Origin: JAPLST01 sp964397565
GTDB lineage: Bacteria > Auribacterota > UBA3054 > JAPLST01
Assembly: GCA_964397565.1 (NCBI GenBank)
Contig: CAYNJC010000013.1
Location: forward strand, 1 to 64,000
DNA length: 64,000 bases
Direction of reading: 5' to 3'
Of the stretch, positions 28,344-36,561 are shown piece by piece. The notes under the pieces are model-generated. The model was given only the letters and a program-made list of their open reading frames with translations. It ran no database searches and was not told the origin of the DNA. Both the position numbers and the translations under genes were made by a program. The first letter of the stretch is position 1, and each line of letters opens with the position of its first letter.

Positions 28344-29789
28344 ATGGTATTCAGCTCGGCTATCTTTCTCTTCTGGTTTTTGCCGCTGACCTTGGCGGTT
28401 CATTTCTTGTTGCCGCGCTGGGCGCGCAATACCTGGCTCTTGTTGGCTAGCTTGCTGTTTTATGGCTGGGGCGAGCCGCGCATCGTGTTCTTGATGCTGG
28501 CCTGCGTCGGCTATAACTATGTCTTCGGGTTGGTGCTGGGGTGGGTCCGTGACGTGCGCGCACGCCATTGGATTCTGGCCGCCGCCATCGCCGCGAATCT
28601 GGCGCCGCTGATCATCTACAAATACACCAATTTCCTGGTGGCCAATCTGAACGATATGCTGGGCTGGTGCGGCGCGGCGCCGCTGTATGTCAAGCATGTC
28701 ATGCTGCCGATCGGCATCTCGTTCTTCACGTTTCAAGCGATGTCGTACACGCTGGATGTCTATCGCCGCGAAACGCCGGTGCAGTATAATCTGTTCAAGC
28801 TGGCATTGTATATCGCGCTGTTTCCGCAATTGATCGCCGGGCCGATCGTGCGCTACCATGACATTGCCCTGCAACTCGCCACCCGGGTGATCACCCTGGA
28901 TCGTTGCGCCAGTGGTATTCAGCGTTTTCTGATTGGTTTGGGCAAGAAAGTTCTAATCGCCAATACGGTTGCCAAAGCGGCCGACGCAATTTTCGCCTTG
29001 CCCACCAACGAACTGACACCCGGCCTTGCCTGGCTCGGGCTGGGGTGTTACACGCTCCAGATTTATTTTGATTTTTCGGGCTACTCAGACATGGCGATTG
29101 GCCTGGGCCGCATGCTGGGATTCGAGTTCCTTGAGAATTTCAATTTCCCGTACATTTCCTGTTCCATTCGCGAGTTCTGGCGGCGCTGGCATATTTCGTT
29201 GTCAACCTGGTTCCGCGACTACTTGTACATTCCGCTGGGCGGCAATCGCGGGGCGGCCTGGCGCACGCAGTGCAACCTGCTGCTGGTCTTTTTTCTGTGC
29301 GGCCTGTGGCACGGCGCGAGTTGGAGCTTTGTCGTGTGGGGCTTGTATCACGGCGTGTTTCTGGTGGCCGAACGCAGCCGGTTTGGCCGCTGGCTGGATG
29401 CGCTCTGGTCGCCGCTGCAGCACGTCTATGTGTTGTTGGTCGTGATGCTGGGCTGGTGCCTGTTTCGCGCGGAAACGCTGACGCATGCACTGCAGTTCAT
29501 CGGCGTGCTGGGTGGCGTCAGTGGCGCCTCGCGGCACACCCTGGGCATGTACGTGACACCGGATGTTGCGCTGGCCATGGTCTGCGGCGCGCTGGGCAGT
29601 CTGCCGGTGGTGCCGTGGCTGGTGCGCTGGTGGGAGACCTTCCCGCAGCGCTGCGGCGGATGGTGCGGCGCTGCCTGCACCAGTGCGGGCGCGTGGCTTG
29701 GCACGCTCTATTTGAGCGCGCTGTTGCTGCTGTGCGCGATGTTTATCGCCAGCGGCACGTATAATCCGTTCATATACTTCCGCTTCTAA
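28344..29789 (+). CDS. MBOAT-family O-acyltransferase, AlgI-like
   Basis: 481 residues, about ten transmembrane segments. The hallmark is the block FWRRWHISLSTWFRDYLYIP and the catalytic His in CGLWHGASWSF. AlgI-type proteins move acetyl groups across the inner membrane for exopolysaccharide O-acetylation. ATG 28344 was preferred over an upstream TTG (28332). The 36 bp before it is a TTTGAAATTTGAG-type simple repeat. The partner AlgJ/X-like protein follows 4 bp later. Confidence 0.88.
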   Translation: MVFSSAIFLFWFLPLTLAVHFLLPRWARNTWLLLASLLFYGWGEPRIVFLMLACVGYNYVFGLVLGWVRDVRARHWILAAAIAANLAPLIIYKYTNFLVANLNDMLGWCGAAPLYVKHVMLPIGISFFTFQAMSYTLDVYRRETPVQYNLFKLALYIALFPQLIAGPIVRYHDIALQLATRVITLDRCASGIQRFLIGLGKKVLIANTVAKAADAIFALPTNELTPGLAWLGLGCYTLQIYFDFSGYSDMAIGLGRMLGFEFLENFNFPYISCSIREFWRRWHISLSTWFRDYLYIPLGGNRGAAWRTQCNLLLVFFLCGLWHGASWSFVVWGLYHGVFLVAERSRFGRWLDALWSPLQHVYVLLVVMLGWCLFRAETLTHALQFIGVLGGVSGASRHTLGMYVTPDVALAMVCGALGSLPVVPWLVRWWETFPQRCGGWCGAACTSAGAWLGTLYLSALLLLCAMFIASGTYNPFIYFRF

Positions 29790-29793
29790 CCAC

Positions 29794-30930
29794 ATGCAAA
29801 AAGGCGCGAATAGAGCGTTGCTGTTGGTGTTTCTGATCGCCATCTATGCGCCGATGATTACCATGTACAGCGGGCTTGCGCCGCGCTCGGCCTTGACGGA
29901 AAAACGGCGACTGGCACTGCGCCCGCCCGCGCCGCGCAGCATGGGCGCGGTGCAACGATATCCGCGGCTGTTTGAACGCTACTTTGACGATCAATTCGGC
30001 TTGCGCAGTCTGCTGGTGCGGGCCTATATGCAGTTGATGGTGCACGGGCTGCATGTGCCGCAAATTAACAATGTGATTATCGGGCAGGCGGGCTGGCTGT
30101 ATTATGCCGGCAACGGTGAAATGGCGGATTATCAACGCACGCGCCAGTTCAGCGCCGCACAACTTGCGCGGATTGTCCATACCCAGCAGCAGCGTTGCGA
30201 TTGGCTGCGTCAGCGCGGGATTGCGTATGTGGTCTTCATCCCGCCCAACAAGAGTTCGGTCTATCCCGAACACATGCTGCCGAGTTTGCCGCGCGCGGCC
30301 GGCGCATCGCGCTTGCAGCAAGTGGTGACGGCCTTGCGCACCCGCACTACGGTGCCGGTCGTGGACGTGGAAATGCTCTTCAGCACGGCGCGTTATGCGC
30401 GCCTGCTGTATCTGATGACGGATAGTCATTGGAATGACTACGGCGCATTGCTGGCGCAGCAGGTGTTGCTGCGCGAAGTGGCGCGCGCGGTCAGCAATGT
30501 TGCGCCCATTGAAACCAGCGCATGCACCATTACGGAAGAGCCGCGCATGGGCAGCGATTTGGCGTTTATGCTCGGCCTGCAAGACACCTATCACGACACC
30601 AACGTGCTGGTGTGCCCACTGACCGGTTTTATGGCCACAAATGTGGCGCTGCCGTATGCCCTGCCGAAAGATTACTTGGCCTATGCGACCGAACATCCTA
30701 ACAAGCAGTTGCCACGCGCGGTGATTTTTCGGGATTCATTTGGCAATCGCAGCAATCCGTTTCTGGCAGAATGTTTTTCACGCAGTGTGTTTTTGTGGAC
30801 CTATGACTTTGACGCGGCGGTCATCGAACGCGAGCAGCCAGCCGTGGTCATCTATCAATTAGTCGAGCGGGTCATGGATGTACTGGACACGACCAACGTG
30901 CTGGTGCGGCCTGGTTCGCAGCGGCGTTAG
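29794..30930 (+). CDS. AlgJ/AlgX-like SGNH-type acetyltransferase
   Basis: 378 residues. One N-terminal membrane anchor (LLLVFLIAIYAPMITMYSG), then a periplasmic domain with the catalytic pair D210-S-H212-W in TDSHWNDYGA and the late nucleophile block RDSFGN. Family members complete O-acetylation of exported polysaccharide using acetyl groups supplied by the MBOAT partner, which is the gene just upstream. No polymerase or export gene is in the window, so the substrate is unknown. Confidence 0.85.
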   Translation: MQKGANRALLLVFLIAIYAPMITMYSGLAPRSALTEKRRLALRPPAPRSMGAVQRYPRLFERYFDDQFGLRSLLVRAYMQLMVHGLHVPQINNVIIGQAGWLYYAGNGEMADYQRTRQFSAAQLARIVHTQQQRCDWLRQRGIAYVVFIPPNKSSVYPEHMLPSLPRAAGASRLQQVVTALRTRTTVPVVDVEMLFSTARYARLLYLMTDSHWNDYGALLAQQVLLREVARAVSNVAPIETSACTITEEPRMGSDLAFMLGLQDTYHDTNVLVCPLTGFMATNVALPYALPKDYLAYATEHPNKQLPRAVIFRDSFGNRSNPFLAECFSRSVFLWTYDFDAAVIEREQPAVVIYQLVERVMDVLDTTNVLVRPGSQRR

Positions 30931-30948
30931 ACGCGGCATCGTGCCTCT

Positions 30949-31133
30949 CCGCCGATCCCGCCGGCGGCGGAGTCGTGCTGGGTCTTCTGCGCAGATGTAG
31001 TCGCGGAACGGCGTTCCGCGTGTGGTGCTTCCCTGAATACGCCGCACGCCGTGCGGCGGCTACGGGCAGAAACGCACGCAGCGATGGGAACGCCGATCAT
31101 CCCGCCGGCGGCGGAGTCGTGCGGGGGTCTTCA
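30949..31133. repeat. REP pair (family 3) bracketed by direct repeats
   Basis: Two strong hairpins: CGCGGAAC/GTTCCGCG (31002-31009 with 31013-31020, loop GGC) and GCCGCAC/GTGCGGC (31041-31047 with 31051-31057, loop GCC). They are flanked by near-identical copies of a segment containing CCCGCCGGCGGCGGAGTCGT and ending GGGTCTTC (about 30957-30987 and 31100-31133). It lies between the stops of convergent genes. A diverged copy of the hairpin pair is at 32987-33070. Confidence 0.8.
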
Positions 31134-31149
31134 GAATCAGACCTTAACC

Positions 31150-31950
31150 TTAGAACACCAGCGGCGCGTTGGTCACGAGCGGGATGCGGCGGATGCGCTC
31201 GAGCAATGCATCCAGCGTCGCGGGCGCCAGCACCGTGGACGGTGGCGTGGCCTGCAGCAGGTGGGGCAGATTCGAGAGAATGACCGGGCTATTGGTACAC
31301 CAAAACGCATTGAGGCGCGCAAACATCTCATCGCGGTTGGCGATCGGGTGGGTGGGGCTGATGACATTCCAACGGTCATACGCCGGCGGCCAGTCGCCGT
31401 GTTCCGCGAGTTTGTGACACAGCCAGCTGTACGCGATATCGCCGACCCGAATCGGCCAATAGGGGATTGGGTTGGTGACTTCCATCGGCACCTCGTTCTG
31501 ATCCTGCAGCGCGGCTTGCAGGACAAGATATGACTCGGCATACGGCGTATAGCGCATCGTGCCGAGCACGGTGGCGCGGGCGCGCGGATCCAGTTTGTCG
31601 TAGTAGTTCGCCAGCCAGGCCAGCCATTTGTCGGGCGCGACGCGCGCGACAAAGACGACACTGGCGAAGATATTGCTGATGCCGTTGCGCGGCGGTTTTT
31701 CCGTATATGGCTCGTGCAGCGCGCAGCCCAGGGCATAGGTGAAGACCGGATCGTTGATGTTGAGATCGTCGCGGACAAAGGCAACCACCGCGCAATCATC
31801 GGTGCCGACCGCACCCATGGTGTTGAAGCGCATGGTCCAGACGCGCGCTTCGGCGGCGATTTGGGCCGCGCGCGGGTCGAAGATACCAAAAAACGCACCA
31901 GCGGCAAGGGTGTGAACCAGCGCGGCAACTATGGCAAGCTTAACGGTCAT
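31150..31950 (-). CDS. Secreted or membrane-anchored protein of unknown function
   Basis: 266 residues. A hydrophobic N-terminus (LAIVAALVHTLAAGAFFGIF) looks like a signal peptide or anchor. The body is alpha-rich, with Trp/Tyr-rich stretches (DKWLAWLANYYDKLD, WPIRVGDIAYSWLCHKLAEH). I recognise no catalytic motif. The start is 10 bp after the stop of the caspase-like gene, so the two are probably co-transcribed and may act together. Confidence 0.6.
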   Translation of the reverse strand: MTVKLAIVAALVHTLAAGAFFGIFDPRAAQIAAEARVWTMRFNTMGAVGTDDCAVVAFVRDDLNINDPVFTYALGCALHEPYTEKPPRNGISNIFASVVFVARVAPDKWLAWLANYYDKLDPRARATVLGTMRYTPYAESYLVLQAALQDQNEVPMEVTNPIPYWPIRVGDIAYSWLCHKLAEHGDWPPAYDRWNVISPTHPIANRDEMFARLNAFWCTNSPVILSNLPHLLQATPPSTVLAPATLDALLERIRRIPLVTNAPLVF

Positions 31951-31960
31951 TGGTCAACTA

Positions 31961-32905
31961 TCAATGGTTATTTACTTCTTGCGCGGCGAACGAAGTATAG
32001 TAGGCATAGCGTGGCATGGGGAACTCGATCGGGCGATAGGCATTCTCGGCATCATTCAAAGCCAGGCACAGGGCACGATCGGTGAGGCCGTCCACAATGC
32101 CTTTGATAAAGGCCGTGACCGGGTAGGGCGAGATCACTTCGTTGTTGCTGTAGAAGAAGGTGCCGTGGCGAAAGACATTGAAAAAATACTGGCCGCTGTA
32201 GCATGATTTGATGAACAGACGTCGCCAGCGTTGCACCGGCAAGTCGTCCGCGCCGCCACGCACGACCAGACGAATCAGGCGCGGCTCTTCGGTGACGTGC
32301 ATGCTGCGGGTCGGGCGGAAGCCGCGCCGGCGGAAATGCAGCCGCATGCGTTTGTCGCCGCCCGCCGTGGCGTAGCGCAAGGCGACGGCGCCATCGGGCA
32401 GCTCTTCGTAATACATCCAGGCGTCGGCATATTCCTCCGGCGTGCTGGGATCGTCGGCGTAGTCGGCGCGTGCAATCTCAAAATCGGGATTGCCTTGATC
32501 GTAGCAGAGGTAGGCCCAGTCAATGCCGACGAGTGGCTCGCCAATGTTCATAAAATCGGACAATTGACGGCAGCCGCCGTGGGCTTGCATGAAGGACGGG
32601 CCGAGACCGAAATTGGCGTGGCCATCATAGACAATATTGGCGTTGTCGGTTGCCAGGGCGCGTTGGAAGCCGGCTTGATCGGTGACAAGGTGCACCGCGC
32701 ACAGGCCGGTGGCGCCGGTCACGATGTAGGTGTCCGCGCAGCGGCCGATGGCGGCCTGCGCGAGATAGGCATACACGTCGGCCGAGGAATTCTCGCCGTC
32801 GGCCAAGACCACAAAAATGGTCTGGGTGACGGTCAGATGCGCATCTGGTTGTGCCGGGAGGCCGGCGCAGAACAGCGTGGTGCAAAGGGTCAAGAACAAT
32901 TTCAT
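31961..32905 (-). CDS. Secreted protein with a caspase-like (clan CD) Cys/His pattern
   Basis: 314 residues from ATG 32903-32905, chosen because it opens with a signal peptide (LFLTLCTTLFCAGLPA). TIFVVLADGENSSADV is a first-strand-like segment. ANIVYDGHANFG (His96) and RLFIKSCYSGQYF (Cys235) match the hydrophobic-strand-then-His-Gly and hydrophobic-strand-then-Cys layout of clan CD peptidases such as caspases and gingipains. The gap of 139 residues between His and Cys is larger than in caspases. Substrate and activity are unknown. It is co-directional with the small secreted protein that follows. Confidence 0.55.
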   Translation of the reverse strand: MKLFLTLCTTLFCAGLPAQPDAHLTVTQTIFVVLADGENSSADVYAYLAQAAIGRCADTYIVTGATGLCAVHLVTDQAGFQRALATDNANIVYDGHANFGLGPSFMQAHGGCRQLSDFMNIGEPLVGIDWAYLCYDQGNPDFEIARADYADDPSTPEEYADAWMYYEELPDGAVALRYATAGGDKRMRLHFRRRGFRPTRSMHVTEEPRLIRLVVRGGADDLPVQRWRRLFIKSCYSGQYFFNVFRHGTFFYSNNEVISPYPVTAFIKGIVDGLTDRALCLALNDAENAYRPIEFPMPRYAYYTSFAAQEVNNH

Positions 32906-32953
32906 GGCGCTAATAATAGCAAGCTGGCGCAAAATGCACAAGTGGCATGTGAG

Positions 32954-32978
32954 GAAATTCGTTGGGGCAACGAATTTC
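32954..32978. repeat. Perfect inverted repeat upstream of the rpsO region
   Basis: GAAATTCGTT and AACGAATTTC around a 5 bp GGGGC centre (32954-32963, 32969-32978). There is no T-tract on either strand. It lies between divergent genes, so an operator or a degenerate mobile-element end are both possible. Confidence 0.6.
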
Positions 32979-32986
32979 AATTGCAG

Positions 32987-33070
32987 CCGCGGAACGGCGT
33001 TGCGCGTGATGTGCTGCACGCCGCACGCCGTGCGGCGGCGACGGGCAGAAATGCACGCACGCGGCTGGCG
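32987..33070. repeat. Second REP pair of family 3
   Basis: A diverged copy of 30997-31080: GCGGAACGGCGTTGCGCG (first hairpin, now with a mismatch) and GCCGCACGCCGTGCGGC (second hairpin intact), with the same ACGGGCAGAAATGCACGCA tail. It lies in the region upstream of the rpsO promoter. Confidence 0.8.
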
Positions 33071-33142
33071 CGATCGTGGGTGGATGCAGTGATCGGTGGT
33101 CGGCAGAACAGCAACTGCATTCGCCGCGAATGCAATTGGCGC

Positions 33143-33171
33143 TTTACTTTCACGCCTGGTTTTGGTATACT
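33143..33171 (+). promoter_or_regulatory. rpsO-pnp operon promoter
   Basis: TTTACT (33143-33148), 17 bp spacer, TATACT (33166-33171) with TGG directly before it. The predicted start near 33178 gives an unusually long 130-nt leader before rpsO. Confidence 0.75.
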
Positions 33172-33177
33172 GACCAC

Positions 33178-33309
33178 TTAGATAACAAACTGTCAGCACC
33201 GGGTTGACAGTGAACGTGCCCTGGACTAGGCGGCCGCACAACGCCGGTCAGCGTGGTCGAGGGCGTAGCGGCTGTTTTCTTGAAAGCAGCGCACCCAAGG
33301 TAAGTACTC
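33178..33309 (+). promoter_or_regulatory. Structured rpsO leader, possible S15 autoregulatory site
   Basis: The leader holds a 6 bp hairpin CTGTCA/TGACAG and, near the ribosome site, GCTGTTTTC...GAAAGCAGC with a G-U pair. S15 is known to repress its own translation in several phyla through unrelated leader folds, so this is a reasonable candidate. No described S15 leader motif is recognised. Confidence 0.4.
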
Positions 33310-33579
33310 ATGTCTTTCGCCGGCCCCGCGAAACAAGAAGTGATCAGCAAGTACCGCACGCACGAGACCGATACGGGCTCGCCCGAGGTGCAAGTGGCGA
33401 TCATGACCGAGCGCATCAATCAGCTAACGGAGCATTTGCGTGCGCATCCGAAGGATCACAATTCACGCCGCGGCCTGTTGAAGCAGGTGGCCAAGCGGCG
33501 CAAGCTGCTGGATTACCTGCTCAAGATCGCGCACACGCGCTACAAGGCGCTTATTGACGCATTGAATATTCGCAAATAG
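33310..33579 (+). CDS. rpsO: 30S ribosomal protein S15
   Basis: 89 residues, the standard length, with the conserved KYRTHETDTGSPEVQVA (14-30) and HSRRGLLKQVAKRRKLLDYL-type (NSRRGLLKQVAKRRKLLDYL) segments. It binds the central domain of 16S rRNA. It is followed by pnp, the classic gene order. Confidence 0.98.
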   Translation: MSFAGPAKQEVISKYRTHETDTGSPEVQVAIMTERINQLTEHLRAHPKDHNSRRGLLKQVAKRRKLLDYLLKIAHTRYKALIDALNIRK

Positions 33580-33589
33580 AAAACACAAC

Positions 33590-33621
33590 GTGTGGGGCCG
33601 CCGGGCAACCGGCGGCCACAC
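33590..33621 (+). terminator. rpsO-pnp intergenic hairpin
   Basis: A very stable stem: GGCCGCCGG, loop GCAA, CCGGCGGCC extended by GTGT/ACAC with a two-base bulge. No U-tract follows at once. In other bacteria this spacer carries an attenuator/RNase III site controlling pnp, and the same is likely here. The 179 bp from 33622 to pnp hold no gene. Confidence 0.6.
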
Positions 33622-33800
33622 CGTATACCGAACGACGCAATGACAGGTTCGTGTCCGCAGAGTCAGTTGATCACGTGTCTTTTTTTGGACTACTTCTCTA
33701 CTGATTTTTTCCCGACACGGATCGCACGAACCTGTTGGCGCGCGGCGCGGTCTGCGGTGGTTTCCAACTGCGCTTTTAGCCAACACCATAAGGTGACCCC

Positions 33801-36014
33801 ATGACAACCCAAGTCTCAACCACATTTCTTAACCGACCACTGACGATGGAAACCGGGCGGATCGCCCGCCAAGCCCACGGCGCGATCTGGCTGCAACACG
33901 GCAGTCTGGTCGTGCTGGCGACGGTCGTCTCGCCGGATACCATCCGCGAAGGCATTGATTTCTTCCCGTTGACGGTTGACTATCGCGAACGCTTCACCGC
34001 CGTCGGCAAATTTCCGGGCGGCTTCTTCAAACGCGAAAGCCGGCCGACCGAGAAGGAAACCCTGACGGCGCGCTGTATTGATCGCCCGCTGCGCCCGCTG
34101 TTCCCCAACGGCTACTTCAATGAAGTGCAAATCATGGTGATGGTGCTCTCGGCCGATCCGACGGAAGACCCGGACACGCTGGCCTTGGTGGCCGCCTCGG
34201 CCGCGGTGCACATCTCCGATATTCCCTTTGCCGAGCCGATCGGCGCGGTGCGCGTCTCGAAGATTGACGGGCAGCTCAAGATCAACGTGCCGTTCGAAGA
34301 GCGCCAGAAATCAAGCTTGGATATTGTCATCGCCGGCACGCGCAGCAAGATCATCATGATCGAAGGCGTGGCGCGCCAGGCGCCGGAAGCCGAGGTGAAT
34401 GAAGCCATTCTGTTTGGCCAGCAGCAATTGCAGCCGCTGATCGATATGCAGGAAGAGCTGGTCAAGAAACTGGGCCGGACGAAACGAACGTACACCCCGA
34501 TTCTGCCGAGCGCGGCGATGACGGCGCTGGTGGCCGGCATGCGGCCGCGGGTCGCGCAAGCCCTGAAAATCGTTGGCAAAACCGAGCGCAACACGCAGTT
34601 GCGCGCGCTGCGCGACGAGCTGGCGAGCGCGGCGGCGATCAACGCCGAGCTGGCCGCAGAGAACAAGATGGTGCTGCCGATGGCGTTTGACGAGCTGGTC
34701 GGCACGTGCATGCAGGACATGATCCTGAACGAAAAGAAGCGGGTGGACGGACGCGGTCTGGATGACATCCGCACCATCACCAGCGAAGTCGGAATTTTGC
34801 CGCGGACGCACGGTTCGGCCCTGTTTGTACGGGGTGAAACGCAAAGCGTGGCGGTGGTGACCCTGGGCACGAGCGACGACGCCCAGCGCATGGAACTGCT
34901 CTCCGGCGAGACGGAGAAGAAGTTCATGCTGCATTACTCGTTCCCGCCGTACGCGGTGGGCGAGGCCAAGCCGATTCGCGGCCCGGGCCGGCGCGAGATC
35001 GGACATGGCGACCTGGCCGAGCGCAGTTTGCGGCAGGTCATGCCGGACGCGTTCATGTACACGATCCGGATTACGAGTGACATCACCGAGTCGAACGGCT
35101 CATCCTCCATGGCGTCGGTATGTGGCGGCAGCCTGTCGCTGATGGACGCGGGCGTGCCGATCAGCGCGCCGGTCGCGGGCATTTCCGTCGGGCTGGTGCA
35201 GCGGGGCGAGACGCGCGTGCTGATGACCGACATTGTCGGCGACGAAGACCATTTCTGCCACATGGATTTCAAGGTGGCGGGGACGGCGCAAGGCATCACC
35301 GGCGTGCAAGTTGACTTGAAAGTTGACGGGTTGCCGGTTGAACTGATCGCCACGATTCTGGAACGCGCGCGCACGGCGCGCCTTGCGATTCTGGAGACGA
35401 TGAAAGGCACCTTGGCCGCGCCGCGTCCGGAAATCTCGCCGTTTGCCCCCAAGATTTTGACCATCACCATTCCGATCGACAAGATTGGCGCCGTGATCGG
35501 GCCGGGCGGCAAGAATGTGCGCAAGATTCAAGAGCTGACCAAGACCAAGATCGCGATCGATGATGACGGCACGGTTCAAATCGCCGGCGCCTCGACCGAG
35601 GAGGCCGAGAAAGGCCGGGAGATGGTGGCCGCCATTGTGGCCGAGGCCGAGCTGGGGGCGATCTATGAAGGCCCGGTGACGCGTATCATGGCCTTCGGTG
35701 CGTTCGTCAAAATCCTGGCGGAAAACGAAGGCATGGTGCACATCAGCGAAATCTCGAATGAGCGCATCGACTCGATTGAGGATGTGCTCAAAGTGGGCGA
35801 TCTCGTCAAAGTCCGGGTGATCGAGATTGATGATCGCGGCCGCGTCAACCTGACGATGCGCCTGCTGGACGAGCCGTTTGACCCGAGCAAGCACAACTCG
35901 CGCAGTGGCGGCGGCGGCGGCGAGCGGCGCGGTGGTGACCGCGGCGGTGACCGGCGCAGTGGCGGCGGTGACCGGCGTGGCGGCGACCGCGGTGGCGAGC
36001 GCCACCGGCGTTAA
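33801..36014 (+). CDS. pnp: Polyribonucleotide nucleotidyltransferase (PNPase)
   Basis: 737 residues. Two RNase PH cores (about 10-140 and 310-540, the second with SDDAQRMELLSGETEKKFML and SNGSSSMASVCGGSLSLMDA), a KH domain (IPIDKIGAVIGPGGKNVRKI, about 553-572) and an S1 domain (AIYEGPVTRIMAFGAFVKIL). It ends in an Arg/Gly-rich tail (GGDRGGDRRSGGGDRRGGDR), an RNA-binding extension found in only some phyla. 3'-5' phosphorolytic RNA decay. AAGGTG precedes the ATG. Confidence 0.97.
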   Translation: MTTQVSTTFLNRPLTMETGRIARQAHGAIWLQHGSLVVLATVVSPDTIREGIDFFPLTVDYRERFTAVGKFPGGFFKRESRPTEKETLTARCIDRPLRPLFPNGYFNEVQIMVMVLSADPTEDPDTLALVAASAAVHISDIPFAEPIGAVRVSKIDGQLKINVPFEERQKSSLDIVIAGTRSKIIMIEGVARQAPEAEVNEAILFGQQQLQPLIDMQEELVKKLGRTKRTYTPILPSAAMTALVAGMRPRVAQALKIVGKTERNTQLRALRDELASAAAINAELAAENKMVLPMAFDELVGTCMQDMILNEKKRVDGRGLDDIRTITSEVGILPRTHGSALFVRGETQSVAVVTLGTSDDAQRMELLSGETEKKFMLHYSFPPYAVGEAKPIRGPGRREIGHGDLAERSLRQVMPDAFMYTIRITSDITESNGSSSMASVCGGSLSLMDAGVPISAPVAGISVGLVQRGETRVLMTDIVGDEDHFCHMDFKVAGTAQGITGVQVDLKVDGLPVELIATILERARTARLAILETMKGTLAAPRPEISPFAPKILTITIPIDKIGAVIGPGGKNVRKIQELTKTKIAIDDDGTVQIAGASTEEAEKGREMVAAIVAEAELGAIYEGPVTRIMAFGAFVKILAENEGMVHISEISNERIDSIEDVLKVGDLVKVRVIEIDDRGRVNLTMRLLDEPFDPSKHNSRSGGGGGERRGGDRGGDRRSGGGDRRGGDRGGERHRR

Positions 36015-36077
36015 GGGCAGCGGGCCGGTGTGAATTGAAGCGCCGGCCGCGCGTCCAATGAGCAGGGAGCTATCGCG

Positions 36078-36536
36078 ATGCAGCACCGACCACAGCTCAA
36101 ACTGCAATTTCTGCCGCACGGGCAGGGTTTGCCCGTGCCGCAGTATCAAACCAGTGGCGCCAGCGGCATGGATTTGTATGCGGCGGTGGGGGAGCCGGTG
36201 CTGCTGCAGCCGGGCGATATTCGCTGCATTCCCAGCGGGATTGCGGTTGAGATCGAGCCGGGTTATGAAGCGCAAGTGCGCGCGCGCAGCGGCTTGGCGC
36301 TCAAGCACGGCATCGGGTTGGTGAATGCGCCCGGCACGATTGACGCGGATTACCGCGGCGAAGTCGGCGTGATCATGATCAACCACGGCCGGCTCGCGTT
36401 TACCGTTGAGCGCGGCATGCGGATCGCGCAAATGGTGATTCAGCCCGTCTGCCGGGCCGAGTTGGTGGTGCAAGACGAATTGACCGCGACAGCCCGCGCT
36501 GCCGGCGGTTTTGGCCATACTGGTCATAAGCGTTGA
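36078..36536 (+). CDS. dut: Deoxyuridine triphosphatase
   Basis: 152-residue trimeric dUTPase. Motif 1 SGASGMDLYAAV (about 26-37), motif 2 ARSGLALKHGIG, motif 3 NAPGTIDADYRGEVGVIMIN, motif 4 RGMRIAQMVI and motif 5 RAAGGFGHTGHK. Motif 5 usually reads RGxxGFGSTG; Ser is His here. Start ATG 36078 follows GGGAG. Part of the rpsO operon. Confidence 0.95.
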   Translation: MQHRPQLKLQFLPHGQGLPVPQYQTSGASGMDLYAAVGEPVLLQPGDIRCIPSGIAVEIEPGYEAQVRARSGLALKHGIGLVNAPGTIDADYRGEVGVIMINHGRLAFTVERGMRIAQMVIQPVCRAELVVQDELTATARAAGGFGHTGHKR

Positions 36537-36561
36537 ACCAATGTGAGCGTAAGGACAACGT

